Below, piece by piece: positions 35,221 to 44,132 of a stretch of 64,000 nucleotides of DNA. The stretch lies in NCBI GenBank assembly GCA_030849945.1, contig JAVDKK010000003.1, positions 682,001-746,000 on the forward strand. Reading direction: 5' to 3'. Positions within the stretch are counted from its first letter, which is position 1; each line of letters begins with the position of its first letter. Source of the DNA: Schauerella fraxinea. GTDB lineage: Bacteria; Pseudomonadota; Gammaproteobacteria; Burkholderiales; Burkholderiaceae_B. Below the pieces are notes generated by a model, which ran no database searches, was not told the origin of the DNA, and was given only the letters and a program-made list of their open reading frames with translations. Made by a program: the position numbers and the translations under genes.

Positions 35221-36231
35221 ATGAACAAACAACGACGTGGATTTTGCTCTGTGCTCGCCGCGACGCCGCTCTTCGCGGCGGTGGCCACCATCGGTGCGCC
35301 GATGCGCGCGTTTGCCGCATCGGGCTATCCGGATAAACCCATTACGGTGATCGTGCCGTTCGCGCCGGGCGGCAACACCGATATCATCGCGCGCCTGATC
35401 GGCAAGGGCCTGGGCAGCCGGTTGAACACCAATATCGTGGTCGAGAACCGGGCCGGCGCCGGCGGCAATATCGGTGCCTCGACGGCAGCGCGCGCCAAGA
35501 ACGACGGCTACACCGTGGTTTACAGCACGGCCACCACCTTTGCCATCAATCCGCATATTTACACCAATCTGAACTTCGATCCGATCAAGGATTTCACGCC
35601 GGTCGCCGTCACCATCAAGGTGCCGGTGGTGCTGGTGGTGTCGGCCCAGTCCGGCATCAAAACGCTGGACGATCTGGTCAAGCACGTAAAGGCCAATCCG
35701 AACAAGGCGAGCTACGGCTCCAACGGCAACGGCACCTCCAGCCACATTGCCTGCCATGTGTTGGCACAGAAAATGGGCACCCCGGGCGTGCTGCATGTGC
35801 CGTACAAGCAGGGCCCGCAAGTGCTCACCGATCTCACAGGTGGACAACTGACGTATGCGTTCGACGCGTGGTCGGTGCTGGGGCCGCAAGTGAAGGCCGG
35901 CCGTCTGGTGGCGCTGGCCGTGTCGGGTGCCGAGCGCTTGAAAGCGATACCGGACGTGCCGACCGTAGCTGAAGCGCTGGGCACCGACTACGACATCGTG
36001 ACCTGGAATGCCTTCTGCGTGCCGTCGGGCACGCCCGAGGCGGATGTGAACACGCTGCGCCAGGCGATTGTGGAAACGATGGCCGAGCCTGGCCTGACGG
36101 AACGTCTGGAAGGTGAGGGCGTGCCGCCGTATGCACCGATGTCTTCGCAAGAAACGCAGGCGTTCTTCACCAGCGAATTCGAGAAGTGGGGCAAGCTGGT
36201 GAAGCTCGTGGGGGCGGATGCGACCAGTTGA
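35221..36231 (+). CDS. Bug/TctC-family solute-binding protein
   Basis: A 336-residue TTT receptor. The export signal (MNKQRRGFCSVLAATPLFAAVATIGAPMRAFA) contains RRGF, so it could be Tat-type. The mature N-terminus GYPDKPITVIVPFAPGGNTDIIARLIG is a textbook Bug start, followed by VENRAGAGGNIGAS, SNGNGTSSHIACH and VPYKQGPQVLTDLTGGQL. It is the last gene of the 32.5-36.2 kb operon and is the likely uptake receptor for its substrate. AAGGGGAAAG precedes the ATG. No TctAB partners are visible. Confidence 0.88.
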   Translation: MNKQRRGFCSVLAATPLFAAVATIGAPMRAFAASGYPDKPITVIVPFAPGGNTDIIARLIGKGLGSRLNTNIVVENRAGAGGNIGASTAARAKNDGYTVVYSTATTFAINPHIYTNLNFDPIKDFTPVAVTIKVPVVLVVSAQSGIKTLDDLVKHVKANPNKASYGSNGNGTSSHIACHVLAQKMGTPGVLHVPYKQGPQVLTDLTGGQLTYAFDAWSVLGPQVKAGRLVALAVSGAERLKAIPDVPTVAEALGTDYDIVTWNAFCVPSGTPEADVNTLRQAIVETMAEPGLTERLEGEGVPPYAPMSSQETQAFFTSEFEKWGKLVKLVGADATS

Positions 36232-36285
36232 GGCTGTGCGCTGACGCCGCTAGCGAGCCTGGCACGCTGCGGCGTCGATTCGTAG

Positions 36286-36319
36286 AAAAAAAACACCCCA
36301 CGTTCGAAGTGGGGTGTTT
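36286..36319. terminator. Bidirectional hairpin terminator
   Basis: AAACACCCCAC (36291-36301) pairs perfectly with GTGGGGTGTTT (36309-36319) around GTTCGAA. The A-run at 36286-36293 gives a U-tract for minus-strand transcripts from the Na/Pi gene. The plus strand has a shorter T-tract, serving the Bug operon. Confidence 0.85.
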
Positions 36320-36396
36320 CGCTTTGCGCTTGTCGGTGTTGATGGCTGGATGTCGAATCGGCCCAAGGTATCGCCTGTTGCCTGATATCGGCTGCC

Positions 36397-38082
36397 TTAT
36401 TCCGCCGCCTTCCGCTCCGCTTGCCGATCTACTTCGCGCAGTCGGCTGGGCAGCAATTCGCCTTGGCGAGCCAGCAGCGGATATGCGGTCGCACCCACGA
36501 GGTGCGAGTTGATGCTCTTCACATCCCGCAGGATATCCAGATAGATCGCACCGGCCTCGGCCACGTCGATGCGGCCCGACTTGATCAGATCCAGATGCTT
36601 TTCGGCGGCCTGGTTTTCGAGCACGCGGAAGTATTCCTTCTCGGCTGCCAGTGCGCGCGCCTGCGGCACATCCTCGTTCACAAACAACGCCGCTGCCTGC
36701 CGCTGATTATTGATCAGCCGTACGAGCGTTTCGTCCAACTGCTGCTTTTGCTGTGGCGTGAGTTGCACGGCCGTTTTGCGCAGCTTGCTCACGAACCCAA
36801 GCAGGCCGTGATGCGCGATGTCACCGGCATGGCCCATATTGCTGATGAAGGCGATGATGGAATCCAGCCGCACACGGTCTTCGCGCGTCAGCGATTCGCT
36901 GTCCAGCGTGGCGAGATAGTGGGCGATCGCGAACTCGAGCTTGTCGATCGCCCGGTCCATGGCGCGCGCCTGGAGCATACGGTGGCGGTTATCGCGCTTG
37001 AAGCCGGCACGGGCATACAGCAGCAAGGTTTGCAGCATGTCGGCCATGCGCAAGGCTTCTCGTGAGGCATTGCCCAATGCCAACGCGGGGATGTCATGCG
37101 CGGCATCGTCCAGATATTGGGGGATGCCGGGATCGTTGGGATCGATCCTCTTGGGCAGCCACCGCGTAAGCAACGCCGCATAGGGCGTGAGCAGCGGCAT
37201 GAACACCAACGCGATCAAGACGTTGAATACGGTGTGAAAGTTGGCCACCGCACGCGAGGCGTCGGCCGCCATCTCCGTCATGGCCGGGGCGATCCAGGGC
37301 AGCAGCATCACGCCCACCAGCACGCCGGCCACGCGGGTGAGCAGGTTGCCCAGCGGCAGGCGGCGTGACGCGGGATCGTCGCCGCGCACGCCTTCGGTAA
37401 ACGGGTTGATGGCCGTGCCCAGGTTGGCGCCTAGCACCATGGCGAATGCCACGGGTGCACCCACCAGACCGTGTTCAGCCAGACTCATGATCAGCACCAC
37501 CACGGCCACGCTGGAGTGCGCGGCCCACGTGATGGCAGCCGCGAGCAGCACGGCGGCAAAGGGCTGGGTGGCCAGCGCCTGCAGCACCACGCCCAGCATG
37601 GGGGCATTCTGCAGCGGCTCGAAGAGCTCGACGATCTGGTGCAGCGAGAGCAGCAGCAGTCCCAACCCGATGGCCACGCGGCCCAGATCGCGGGGGCGGC
37701 CGGGCGGGTAACGCCGGAAGAGCCAGACGCCCACCAGGATCAGAATCGGCGACAAGGCCGTCAGATCGAACGACAACAGTTGCACGATCAACGTGGTGCC
37801 TACGTTTGCCCCCAGCATCGCGGCCAAGGCCGGTACCAGGCCCACCACACCGCCGGCGGCGAAGCCGGCGATCATCAACCCGGTGGCCGTGCTGCTCTGC
37901 AACGCCGCCGTAATCCCGAGCCCGGCGGCAAACGCGCGCATGCGGGTGCCCAGCGCGCGGCTGAGTGTGGCCCCAAGGGCGGCGCCGAAAGCGCGTTGGA
38001 CGCCGGTCTGCACCATGTGCACGCCCCAGAGCAACAGGGCGACGAAACCGGCGAAATCGAGCAGAGCAATGAGTGCGGACAT
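36397..38082 (-). CDS. Na/Pi cotransporter family protein with PhoU-like domain
   Basis: A 561-residue membrane protein. Two Na/Pi-cotransporter repeats are visible; both carry the QSSTATG/HSSVAV-type signature (AALQSSTATGLMIAGFAAGG near 60 and ITWAAHSSVAVVVLIMSLAE near 190), with GANLGTAINPF. About nine transmembrane helices fill 1-310. The C-terminal 230 residues form helical PhoU-like repeats (TLDSESLTREDRVRLDSIIAFISNMGHAGDIA). Family members move phosphate with sodium. It is convergent with the Bug gene and shares the hairpin terminator; gspF lies 46 bp upstream on the same strand. Confidence 0.87.
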   Translation of the reverse strand: MSALIALLDFAGFVALLLWGVHMVQTGVQRAFGAALGATLSRALGTRMRAFAAGLGITAALQSSTATGLMIAGFAAGGVVGLVPALAAMLGANVGTTLIVQLLSFDLTALSPILILVGVWLFRRYPPGRPRDLGRVAIGLGLLLLSLHQIVELFEPLQNAPMLGVVLQALATQPFAAVLLAAAITWAAHSSVAVVVLIMSLAEHGLVGAPVAFAMVLGANLGTAINPFTEGVRGDDPASRRLPLGNLLTRVAGVLVGVMLLPWIAPAMTEMAADASRAVANFHTVFNVLIALVFMPLLTPYAALLTRWLPKRIDPNDPGIPQYLDDAAHDIPALALGNASREALRMADMLQTLLLYARAGFKRDNRHRMLQARAMDRAIDKLEFAIAHYLATLDSESLTREDRVRLDSIIAFISNMGHAGDIAHHGLLGFVSKLRKTAVQLTPQQKQQLDETLVRLINNQRQAAALFVNEDVPQARALAAEKEYFRVLENQAAEKHLDLIKSGRIDVAEAGAIYLDILRDVKSINSHLVGATAYPLLARQGELLPSRLREVDRQAERKAAE

Positions 38083-38128
38083 GACAAGACGGCGCTCATA
38101 GGCGCCGCGCAGGACTTTCAGCCCGCAA

Positions 38129-39337
38129 TCATCGCACGAGTTGGTTGATTTCCAGAATAGGCATCATCACGGCCAGGACAATCAACAACACCACACCGCC
38201 CATCACCAGAATCAGGGCAGGCTCGAGCAACGCCGTCATGGCCATGGCCCGTCGCTCGAGCTCGCGCGACAAGGTTTGCGCGCCGCGGGTAAGCAGGGCT
38301 GGAAGCTGGCCCGTTCGTTCGCCACTGGCGATCAGATGAATGATGAGCGAGGGGAATACCTTTTGCGCCCCGAGCGCGGCCGAGAGCGGCGTGCCTTCCC
38401 GTACCCGCGCAGTGGCATCGGCGACCGCGATGCGCAACTGGTCGTTGCTGAGCGTCTGCCGTGCCGCTTCGAGCGCTTGCAGCAGCGGCACGCCGCTACC
38501 GGTGAGGATGGCCAGCGTGGAAGCAAACCGCGCCGCGTTCACCCCAAGCACGAAGCGCCCCATCAGCGGCAGCTTGAGCACGCGGCGATGCCATTGCAAG
38601 CGCGCGGCTGGCTGGCGCAAGCCGTACCGCCACAGCGAGATCGCCGCACCCAGCACCACCGCACCAATCAGGCCCCACTCGCGCACCGCATCACTTGCCG
38701 CCAGCATCATGCGGGTGAGTAGCGGCAGTTCCTGTTTGACTTGCGAGAACGCGGTCACCACTTGCGGCACCACATAGCCCAACAGAAAGAACACGATCAC
38801 GACCGAGACGCTGGCCACCACCACGGGATAGATAAAGGCGGTGAGCACTTTGCCGCGCAACGCGTTGCGTTCTTCGATGTACTCGGCAAGCTTCTCCATC
38901 ACCAGCGCCAGGTCGCCCGACGCTTCGCCCGCCGCGATCAATGCGCGATAGATCTCGGGAAAGTCGCGCGGCCGCGACGCCAGCGCATCGGCCAGACGGT
39001 GTCCGGCCCGCACGTCGGCCCGCACGCCATTGAGCAGTGCGGCAAGGTGCTTTTTCTCGGTTTGCTCCAGCGTGGCGCTCAGCGCCGCATCGAGCGGCAA
39101 GCGTGCGGCGAGCAGGCTGGCAAGTTGGCGCGTCATCCACGCGAGATCCGAATCCGATGCTCGGGGCTGAAACGGCATTTTCGACACGCTGGAACCATCG
39201 CGCGCCGCATCGGTTTTAAGCGGCAGCAGGCCGCGGGCACGCAAGAGGTTGCGCGCACCACGCATCGTATCGGCGTCGATCGAGCCGCGCACGATCTTGC
39301 CGTGCGCGTCGGTGGCTTCGAAATTGAAAGAGGGCAT
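38129..39337 (-). CDS. gspF: Type II secretion inner-membrane protein GspF
   Basis: A 402-residue GspF, the polytopic platform protein of the type II secretion system. It begins with MPSFNFEATDAHGKIVRGSID (GspF N-domain) and has two T2SSF domains with GEASGDLALVMEKLAEY and SGERTGQLPALLTRGAQ. Three hydrophobic segments are visible (near VYPVVVASVSVVIVFFLLGY, IGAVVLGAAI and ALILVMGGVVLLIVLAVMM). ATG 39337 was preferred because it gives the canonical N-terminus; a longer frame starts at 39445 without support. It is divergent from gspD, which is unusual; gspE-F-G normally lie together. Confidence 0.9.
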   Translation of the reverse strand: MPSFNFEATDAHGKIVRGSIDADTMRGARNLLRARGLLPLKTDAARDGSSVSKMPFQPRASDSDLAWMTRQLASLLAARLPLDAALSATLEQTEKKHLAALLNGVRADVRAGHRLADALASRPRDFPEIYRALIAAGEASGDLALVMEKLAEYIEERNALRGKVLTAFIYPVVVASVSVVIVFFLLGYVVPQVVTAFSQVKQELPLLTRMMLAASDAVREWGLIGAVVLGAAISLWRYGLRQPAARLQWHRRVLKLPLMGRFVLGVNAARFASTLAILTGSGVPLLQALEAARQTLSNDQLRIAVADATARVREGTPLSAALGAQKVFPSLIIHLIASGERTGQLPALLTRGAQTLSRELERRAMAMTALLEPALILVMGGVVLLIVLAVMMPILEINQLVR

Positions 39338-39450
39338 GAGGGCATTTCGACATAACTCACAGGCCTCTACCATGACAATGAAATATGACCGTAATGTTGC
39401 AGTACCCCCCCGTATACTCAGCCGCATTTCATGTCTTATACACAATCGTC

Positions 39451-42174
39451 ATGCGCCGCTCAGCCCCGCTACGCCTTGCTCTCTGCCTGTTGACCGCTGT
39501 CTGCAGCAGCGTGCCGCCGCCCGTTTTTTCGGCGCAAGTAAACGACAATCGTGTCACATTAAATTTTGTCGACACCGACATTCCGGCCGTCTTGCGTGCC
39601 TTGTCGCTGTTCACCAAAAAGAACTTCCTCGTCGACCCCCGTGTAAAAGGCACGATGACGCTGGTGTCCGAACGCCCGGTCGATCGCGAAACCGCATTGG
39701 ATATGTTGACGGGCTCGCTGCGCATGCAGGGGTTGGCCATGGTGGACGTGGGCGGCGTCACCCGTGTGGTGCCCGAAGCGGACGGCAAGCTGCAAGGCAG
39801 CCGGGTGGCAACGGGCGAGCGCGTGCGCGCCACGGTGCCCGATATCGGCGGGGGTTATCGGGTCGCTGAAGGCGCGGCGGGCCGTGGTGCGAGCGGTTCA
39901 TTGAGTTCCGCGCCGCGCGCCGGCAGCAATCGCGCCCCGATCTCGGTCGCGGAATTCGATCGCGGCGGGCGAGGCAGCGAAATGCTCACGCGCGTGTTTC
40001 CGCTCAAATATGAAAACGCCGCCAACCTGGTACCCGTGCTGCGCCCCATGGTGCCGCCCAACAATCCCGTCAACGCCTATCCCGGCAACAACACCATCGT
40101 CGTCACCGACTACGCCGACAACCTGGAGCGCATCGCGCAGGTGATCGCGCGCATCGATGTGCCCACTTCGATGGACACCGATGTGGTGCCGGTGCGCAAC
40201 GGCATCGCTTCCGACATCGCGATGATGGCCTCGCAGCTGCTCGATGCACAAGGCGGCGATGCCTCGCAACGCTTGGGCATCGTGGCCGATCCGCGCACCA
40301 ACAGCGTCATCATCCGCTCGGGGTCACCCGCTCGCACGCAACTCGCGCGCGACCTGGTGCGCAAGCTCGATACCGATAATCAACGCCCCGGCAACCTGCA
40401 CGTGGTGTATCTGCGCAACGCACAAGCCGTGCGGCTCGCCGAAGTGCTCGGCGGTTTGCTTTCAGGCCAGAGCGGGCAGAGCGCCAGCGCCAGCGGCAAC
40501 GGTGGTTCGGGCTCGCAGGGCAGCCGCTTTGGCGGCAGTGGATCGCAAGGCGGTTCGCGATCGGGGGCGTCATCGGGCCGCGGCAACAGCGGCGGTTTGA
40601 GCGGCATGGGCGGCATGGGTGGCGCATCCTCTTCGGGCGGGGCAGGCGGCGCGAGCACCACCAACGCCATCGACCGGGGCGACGGCAATGCCATGCAGCC
40701 GGTATCGTTCTCGGCCGGGGGCGCCACGGTGCAAGCCGACCCCACTACGAACACCCTCATCATTTCCGCGCCCGAGCCGCTCTATCGCAGCTTGCGTGAA
40801 GTGATCGACGCCCTCGATCAGCGCCGCGCGCAAGTGCTGGTGGAGAGCTTGATCGTTGAAGTGACGGACCAGCAAGCGGCCGAGTTCGGCATTCAGTGGA
40901 TGGGCGCAACCAACGGCCTGGGCGCCAACGGCCGCTCGATCATCGGTGGCGTCAATGCCGGCGGCACCAGCCTCAATCCCAACGGCGCAACGGGCATCGA
41001 CGTGTTGCCGCGCGGCTTGAACGTGGGATTGGTGAGCGGCACGATCGACATCCCCGGCGTGGGCGCCATTCTCGACCTGAACATCCTGGCGCGCGCGCTC
41101 AACACCACGGGCAGCGCAAATATCCTCTCCACCCCGAATCTGCTCACCTTGGACAACGAAGCGGCTAGCATCCTGGTGGGTAAGACGGTGCCGTTCGTCA
41201 CCGGCCAATACGTCACATCCGGCAGCGACAGCAGCAGCAATCCGTTTCAGACCATCGAGCGCGAAGATATCGGCTTGAAGCTCAATATTCGTCCGCAGAT
41301 CTCCGAGGGCGGTGCCGTCAAACTCGATATTTATCAAGAAGTGAGCAGCATCGATCAGGCGCAATCCACGATCAGCAGTGGTCTGGTCACCAACAAACGC
41401 GCGATCGACACGAGTGTGCTGATCGACGATGGCCAGATCATCGTGCTGGGCGGCTTGCTTGAGGATTCGGTATCGAACACGCAAGACTCCGTGCCGCTGC
41501 TGGGATCGATCCCGATCTTGGGCGCTCTGTTTCGCTACGACTCGCGCCAACGCACCAAGACCAACCTGATGGTGTTCCTGCGGCCGCATGTGCTGCGCGA
41601 TGCCCAAGCCGGTGCCAGCGTCACGCTCGACCGCTACGACTACATGCGCCGTGCGCAAAGTGCCGCCCAGCCCGGCAAGCATTGGCTGCTGCCCGACATG
41701 CAAGCCCCCATCCTGCCGCCCGCCAACGTGCGTGCCGTGGGCCAGCGCGGCGGCGCACACGATCTTCGTCCTGAGGCCGCAGCGCAAACGCTGCTGCAAC
41801 CCGCACCCGAAACCACGCAATCGTTTGCGGTGCGCCAGTTGCCGCGACGGCCGGAAGATTCGATGCGCGATCAGCCGATTCGCGCCAATGTGCCGCTGGG
41901 CGTGAGCATCGCCACCGATCCCGCCGCCCTGTACGGCTCGCGCGACACGGCCAACACCACGTTGCAGATTGCGGCGGTGGCGACCGAAGCGGATGCCAAC
42001 GCGGTGGCGCAGCGCGTCCGCATGAGCGGCCTCACGCCTTCGGTGCAACCGGGGCCGGGCAATCAAGGCTATGTGGTGCGCACGTACGTGTCGCGCGACT
42101 CGACTACCGTGGACACCACGTTGAACGTGCTTCGCCAATTGGGGTATCGGCCCGAACTCGTGACGCATCTGTGA
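39451..42174 (+). CDS. gspD: Type II secretion outer-membrane secretin GspD, with SPOR-like C-terminus
   Basis: A 907-residue secretin that forms the outer-membrane channel. The signal peptide is MRRSAPLRLALCLLTAVCSS. N0 (VNFVDTDIPAVLRALS-type region) and the N1-N3 repeats (DYADNLERIAQVIARIDVP; VADPRTNSVIIRSGSP) follow; N3 holds a Gly/Ser-rich insert at about 340-405. The secretin domain (VPFVTGQY ... LLGSIPILGALFR) ends near residue 715. Beyond it come about 120 linker residues and a final segment at about 836-907 that looks like a SPOR peptidoglycan-binding domain. Start ATG 39451 gives the signal peptide. Confidence 0.9.
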   Translation: MRRSAPLRLALCLLTAVCSSVPPPVFSAQVNDNRVTLNFVDTDIPAVLRALSLFTKKNFLVDPRVKGTMTLVSERPVDRETALDMLTGSLRMQGLAMVDVGGVTRVVPEADGKLQGSRVATGERVRATVPDIGGGYRVAEGAAGRGASGSLSSAPRAGSNRAPISVAEFDRGGRGSEMLTRVFPLKYENAANLVPVLRPMVPPNNPVNAYPGNNTIVVTDYADNLERIAQVIARIDVPTSMDTDVVPVRNGIASDIAMMASQLLDAQGGDASQRLGIVADPRTNSVIIRSGSPARTQLARDLVRKLDTDNQRPGNLHVVYLRNAQAVRLAEVLGGLLSGQSGQSASASGNGGSGSQGSRFGGSGSQGGSRSGASSGRGNSGGLSGMGGMGGASSSGGAGGASTTNAIDRGDGNAMQPVSFSAGGATVQADPTTNTLIISAPEPLYRSLREVIDALDQRRAQVLVESLIVEVTDQQAAEFGIQWMGATNGLGANGRSIIGGVNAGGTSLNPNGATGIDVLPRGLNVGLVSGTIDIPGVGAILDLNILARALNTTGSANILSTPNLLTLDNEAASILVGKTVPFVTGQYVTSGSDSSSNPFQTIEREDIGLKLNIRPQISEGGAVKLDIYQEVSSIDQAQSTISSGLVTNKRAIDTSVLIDDGQIIVLGGLLEDSVSNTQDSVPLLGSIPILGALFRYDSRQRTKTNLMVFLRPHVLRDAQAGASVTLDRYDYMRRAQSAAQPGKHWLLPDMQAPILPPANVRAVGQRGGAHDLRPEAAAQTLLQPAPETTQSFAVRQLPRRPEDSMRDQPIRANVPLGVSIATDPAALYGSRDTANTTLQIAAVATEADANAVAQRVRMSGLTPSVQPGPGNQGYVVRTYVSRDSTTVDTTLNVLRQLGYRPELVTHL

Positions 42175-42280
42175 TGGCAACCTTCGAATCAAGCGCGCAA
42201 ATCACTCCACTTGAGAGCGCTATCCATGCTGCCTTTTGGGTGGCAGCCGACGCAGAACCTCACCTGGCGGGGAAGATCCG

Positions 42281-43705
42281 ATGAGCATGCACCCACTGCC
42301 CTATATGTGGGCACGTGCGCATCGCGCGGTACTGTCGTTACGCCCGGGCGCCGAGCGCCTGCTTACCAGCACGCGCACCCCCGCCTGGGCCATCGACGAA
42401 ATACGCCGCTGCCATGGCGACTGGCCACAAGTGGAAGTGGACGACGCCGAACTCGAAACCCTGCTCACCACCGCGTATAGCGACACCGGCGATGCCGCAT
42501 CGGTGGTAGGTGCCGCCGAAACCGAAATCGACCTCGATCGCTTGCTGCAGGACATGCCCGAGATCGCCGATCTGCTCGACGTGCAGGACGACGCGCCCGT
42601 GATTCGCATGATCAATGCGCTCTTCACCCAGGCCGCGCGCGACAACGCCAGCGATATCCACATCGAGCCCTTCGAAACGCATTCGGTGGTGCGCTATCGC
42701 GTCGACGGCACGCTGCGCGATGTGGTCAGCCCGCGCAAGGCGCTACACGCCGCGCTCATCTCGCGCATCAAGATCATGGCGCAGATGGACATCGCCGAGA
42801 AGCGTCTGCCGCAGGATGGCCGTATCGCCTTGCGCGTGGGGGGCAGGGCCATCGACGTGCGTGTGTCGACCCTGCCGACCGGGCACGGTGAGCGCGCTGT
42901 CCTGCGCTTGCTGGACAAGGAAGCAGGGCGCCTGCAGCTTGAAAAGCTGGGCCTCGCCGGCCCCTTGCTCAAAGACTTCGATCGATTGATCCGACAGCCG
43001 CACGGCATCGTGTTGGTGACCGGGCCTACCGGCAGCGGCAAGACCACCACGCTGTATGCCGCGCTCTCGCGGCTGGACTCGGCCACGAGCAACATCCTTA
43101 CCGTGGAAGACCCGATCGAATACGACTTGCCCGGCATCGGTCAGACGCAAGTCAACGCCAAGATCGACATGAGCTTTGCCTTGGCCCTGCGCGCCATGCT
43201 GCGCCAGGATCCCGACGTCATCATGATTGGCGAAATCCGCGATCTCGAAACCGCTCAAATTGCCGTGCAGGCCTCGCTCACCGGGCATTTGGTACTCGCG
43301 ACCCTGCACACCAACGATGCGGTGTCAGCGGTCACGCGTCTCACCGACATGGGCGTAGAACCGTTCCTGCTGTCGTCGTCGCTCTTGGGTGTGTTGGCCC
43401 AGCGGCTGGTGCGGCGCCTGTGCGTGCATTGCCGCGAGCCGGCGCCGGATCGTCCCGGCACCTATCGCGCCGTGGGATGCAACCAGTGCAACCACACCGG
43501 CTACAGCGGTCGTACCGGGATTCATGAACTCTTCGTGGTGGACGATGGTTTGCGCAAGCTAATTCACGAAGAAGACGGCGAACAGGATCTGCGCATCGCG
43601 GCCAGAAAGGCCGGGATGCAAACCATGCGAGAGGATGGGGAGCGTTGGATCTCGACAGGCACAACGTCGCCCGAGGAGATCGTGCGAGTGACGCGCGACG
43701 GCTAG
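42281..43705 (+). CDS. gspE: Type II secretion ATPase GspE
   Basis: A 474-residue AAA-type secretion ATPase. After an N-terminal domain (1-110) come DNASDIHIEPFE (conserved in GspE/PilB), Walker A TGPTGSGKTTTLYAAL, the Asp box TVEDPIEYDLPGIGQ, Walker B VIMIGEIRDLETAQIA and the His box LVLATLHTNDAV. A CxxC...CxxC zinc motif is present (CVHC, CNQC). ATG 42281 follows GGGGAAG at good spacing. It lies about 110 bp after gspD. The other T2SS genes (gspC, G-N) are not in this window. Confidence 0.92.
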   Translation: MSMHPLPYMWARAHRAVLSLRPGAERLLTSTRTPAWAIDEIRRCHGDWPQVEVDDAELETLLTTAYSDTGDAASVVGAAETEIDLDRLLQDMPEIADLLDVQDDAPVIRMINALFTQAARDNASDIHIEPFETHSVVRYRVDGTLRDVVSPRKALHAALISRIKIMAQMDIAEKRLPQDGRIALRVGGRAIDVRVSTLPTGHGERAVLRLLDKEAGRLQLEKLGLAGPLLKDFDRLIRQPHGIVLVTGPTGSGKTTTLYAALSRLDSATSNILTVEDPIEYDLPGIGQTQVNAKIDMSFALALRAMLRQDPDVIMIGEIRDLETAQIAVQASLTGHLVLATLHTNDAVSAVTRLTDMGVEPFLLSSSLLGVLAQRLVRRLCVHCREPAPDRPGTYRAVGCNQCNHTGYSGRTGIHELFVVDDGLRKLIHEEDGEQDLRIAARKAGMQTMREDGERWISTGTTSPEEIVRVTRDG

Positions 43706-43707
43706 AT

Positions 43708-44127
43708 TTATTTCGTTCGGGGCGCGCTGAGCATCTCGTTGAGCTTGTCGCGACCGAAGGCGCGGCTGGCCTGCGGTACGAACTCGCTCATCATCGGCGA
43801 ACCTTTGCCCAACGCGTAGTAGCGCACATTGGTCAGGCCCACCGAGCCGATCAATCCCACCACGTTGTTGACGTCATCGAGCTTCAACTGCGAATCCGCC
43901 AGCACCGCCACGGGGGTGTCACGACCGCGCGCTGGATCGCCCGCCACCGCGCCCAACGTGCGGCCAAGCTCGTCGAACGTGAGTCGCTTCTTGGCGTTAT
44001 CCACCGAGTAGGTCGGATACTTCGCGCCCTTGGCTGTGGGGTAGGCCTGCACCACGACGGGCTCGGCAGCGATCGCCGCCACGCTCAAGGTAAGGCCGGC
44101 CAGCGCACTGATAAGGTGTTTGATCAT
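43708..44127 (-). CDS. Small periplasmic protein with ExbD/TolR-like fold; candidate immunity protein
   Basis: A 139-residue protein of unknown function with a clear signal peptide (MIKHLISALAGLTLSVAAIAA). The mature part (TFDELGRTLG ... TPVAVLADSQLKLDDVNNVVGLIGSVGLTNVRYYAL) has the strand/helix pattern of the periplasmic ExbD/TolR domain but no membrane anchor. ATG 44127 is preceded by GGAGAG; a GTG at 44136 would overlap the upstream stop. It starts 5 bp after a signal-less peptidoglycan-hydrolase-like gene, the layout of effector/immunity pairs. The immunity role is inference only. Confidence 0.7.
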   Translation of the reverse strand: MIKHLISALAGLTLSVAAIAAEPVVVQAYPTAKGAKYPTYSVDNAKKRLTFDELGRTLGAVAGDPARGRDTPVAVLADSQLKLDDVNNVVGLIGSVGLTNVRYYALGKGSPMMSEFVPQASRAFGRDKLNEMLSAPRTK

Positions 44128-44132
44128 GGGTT

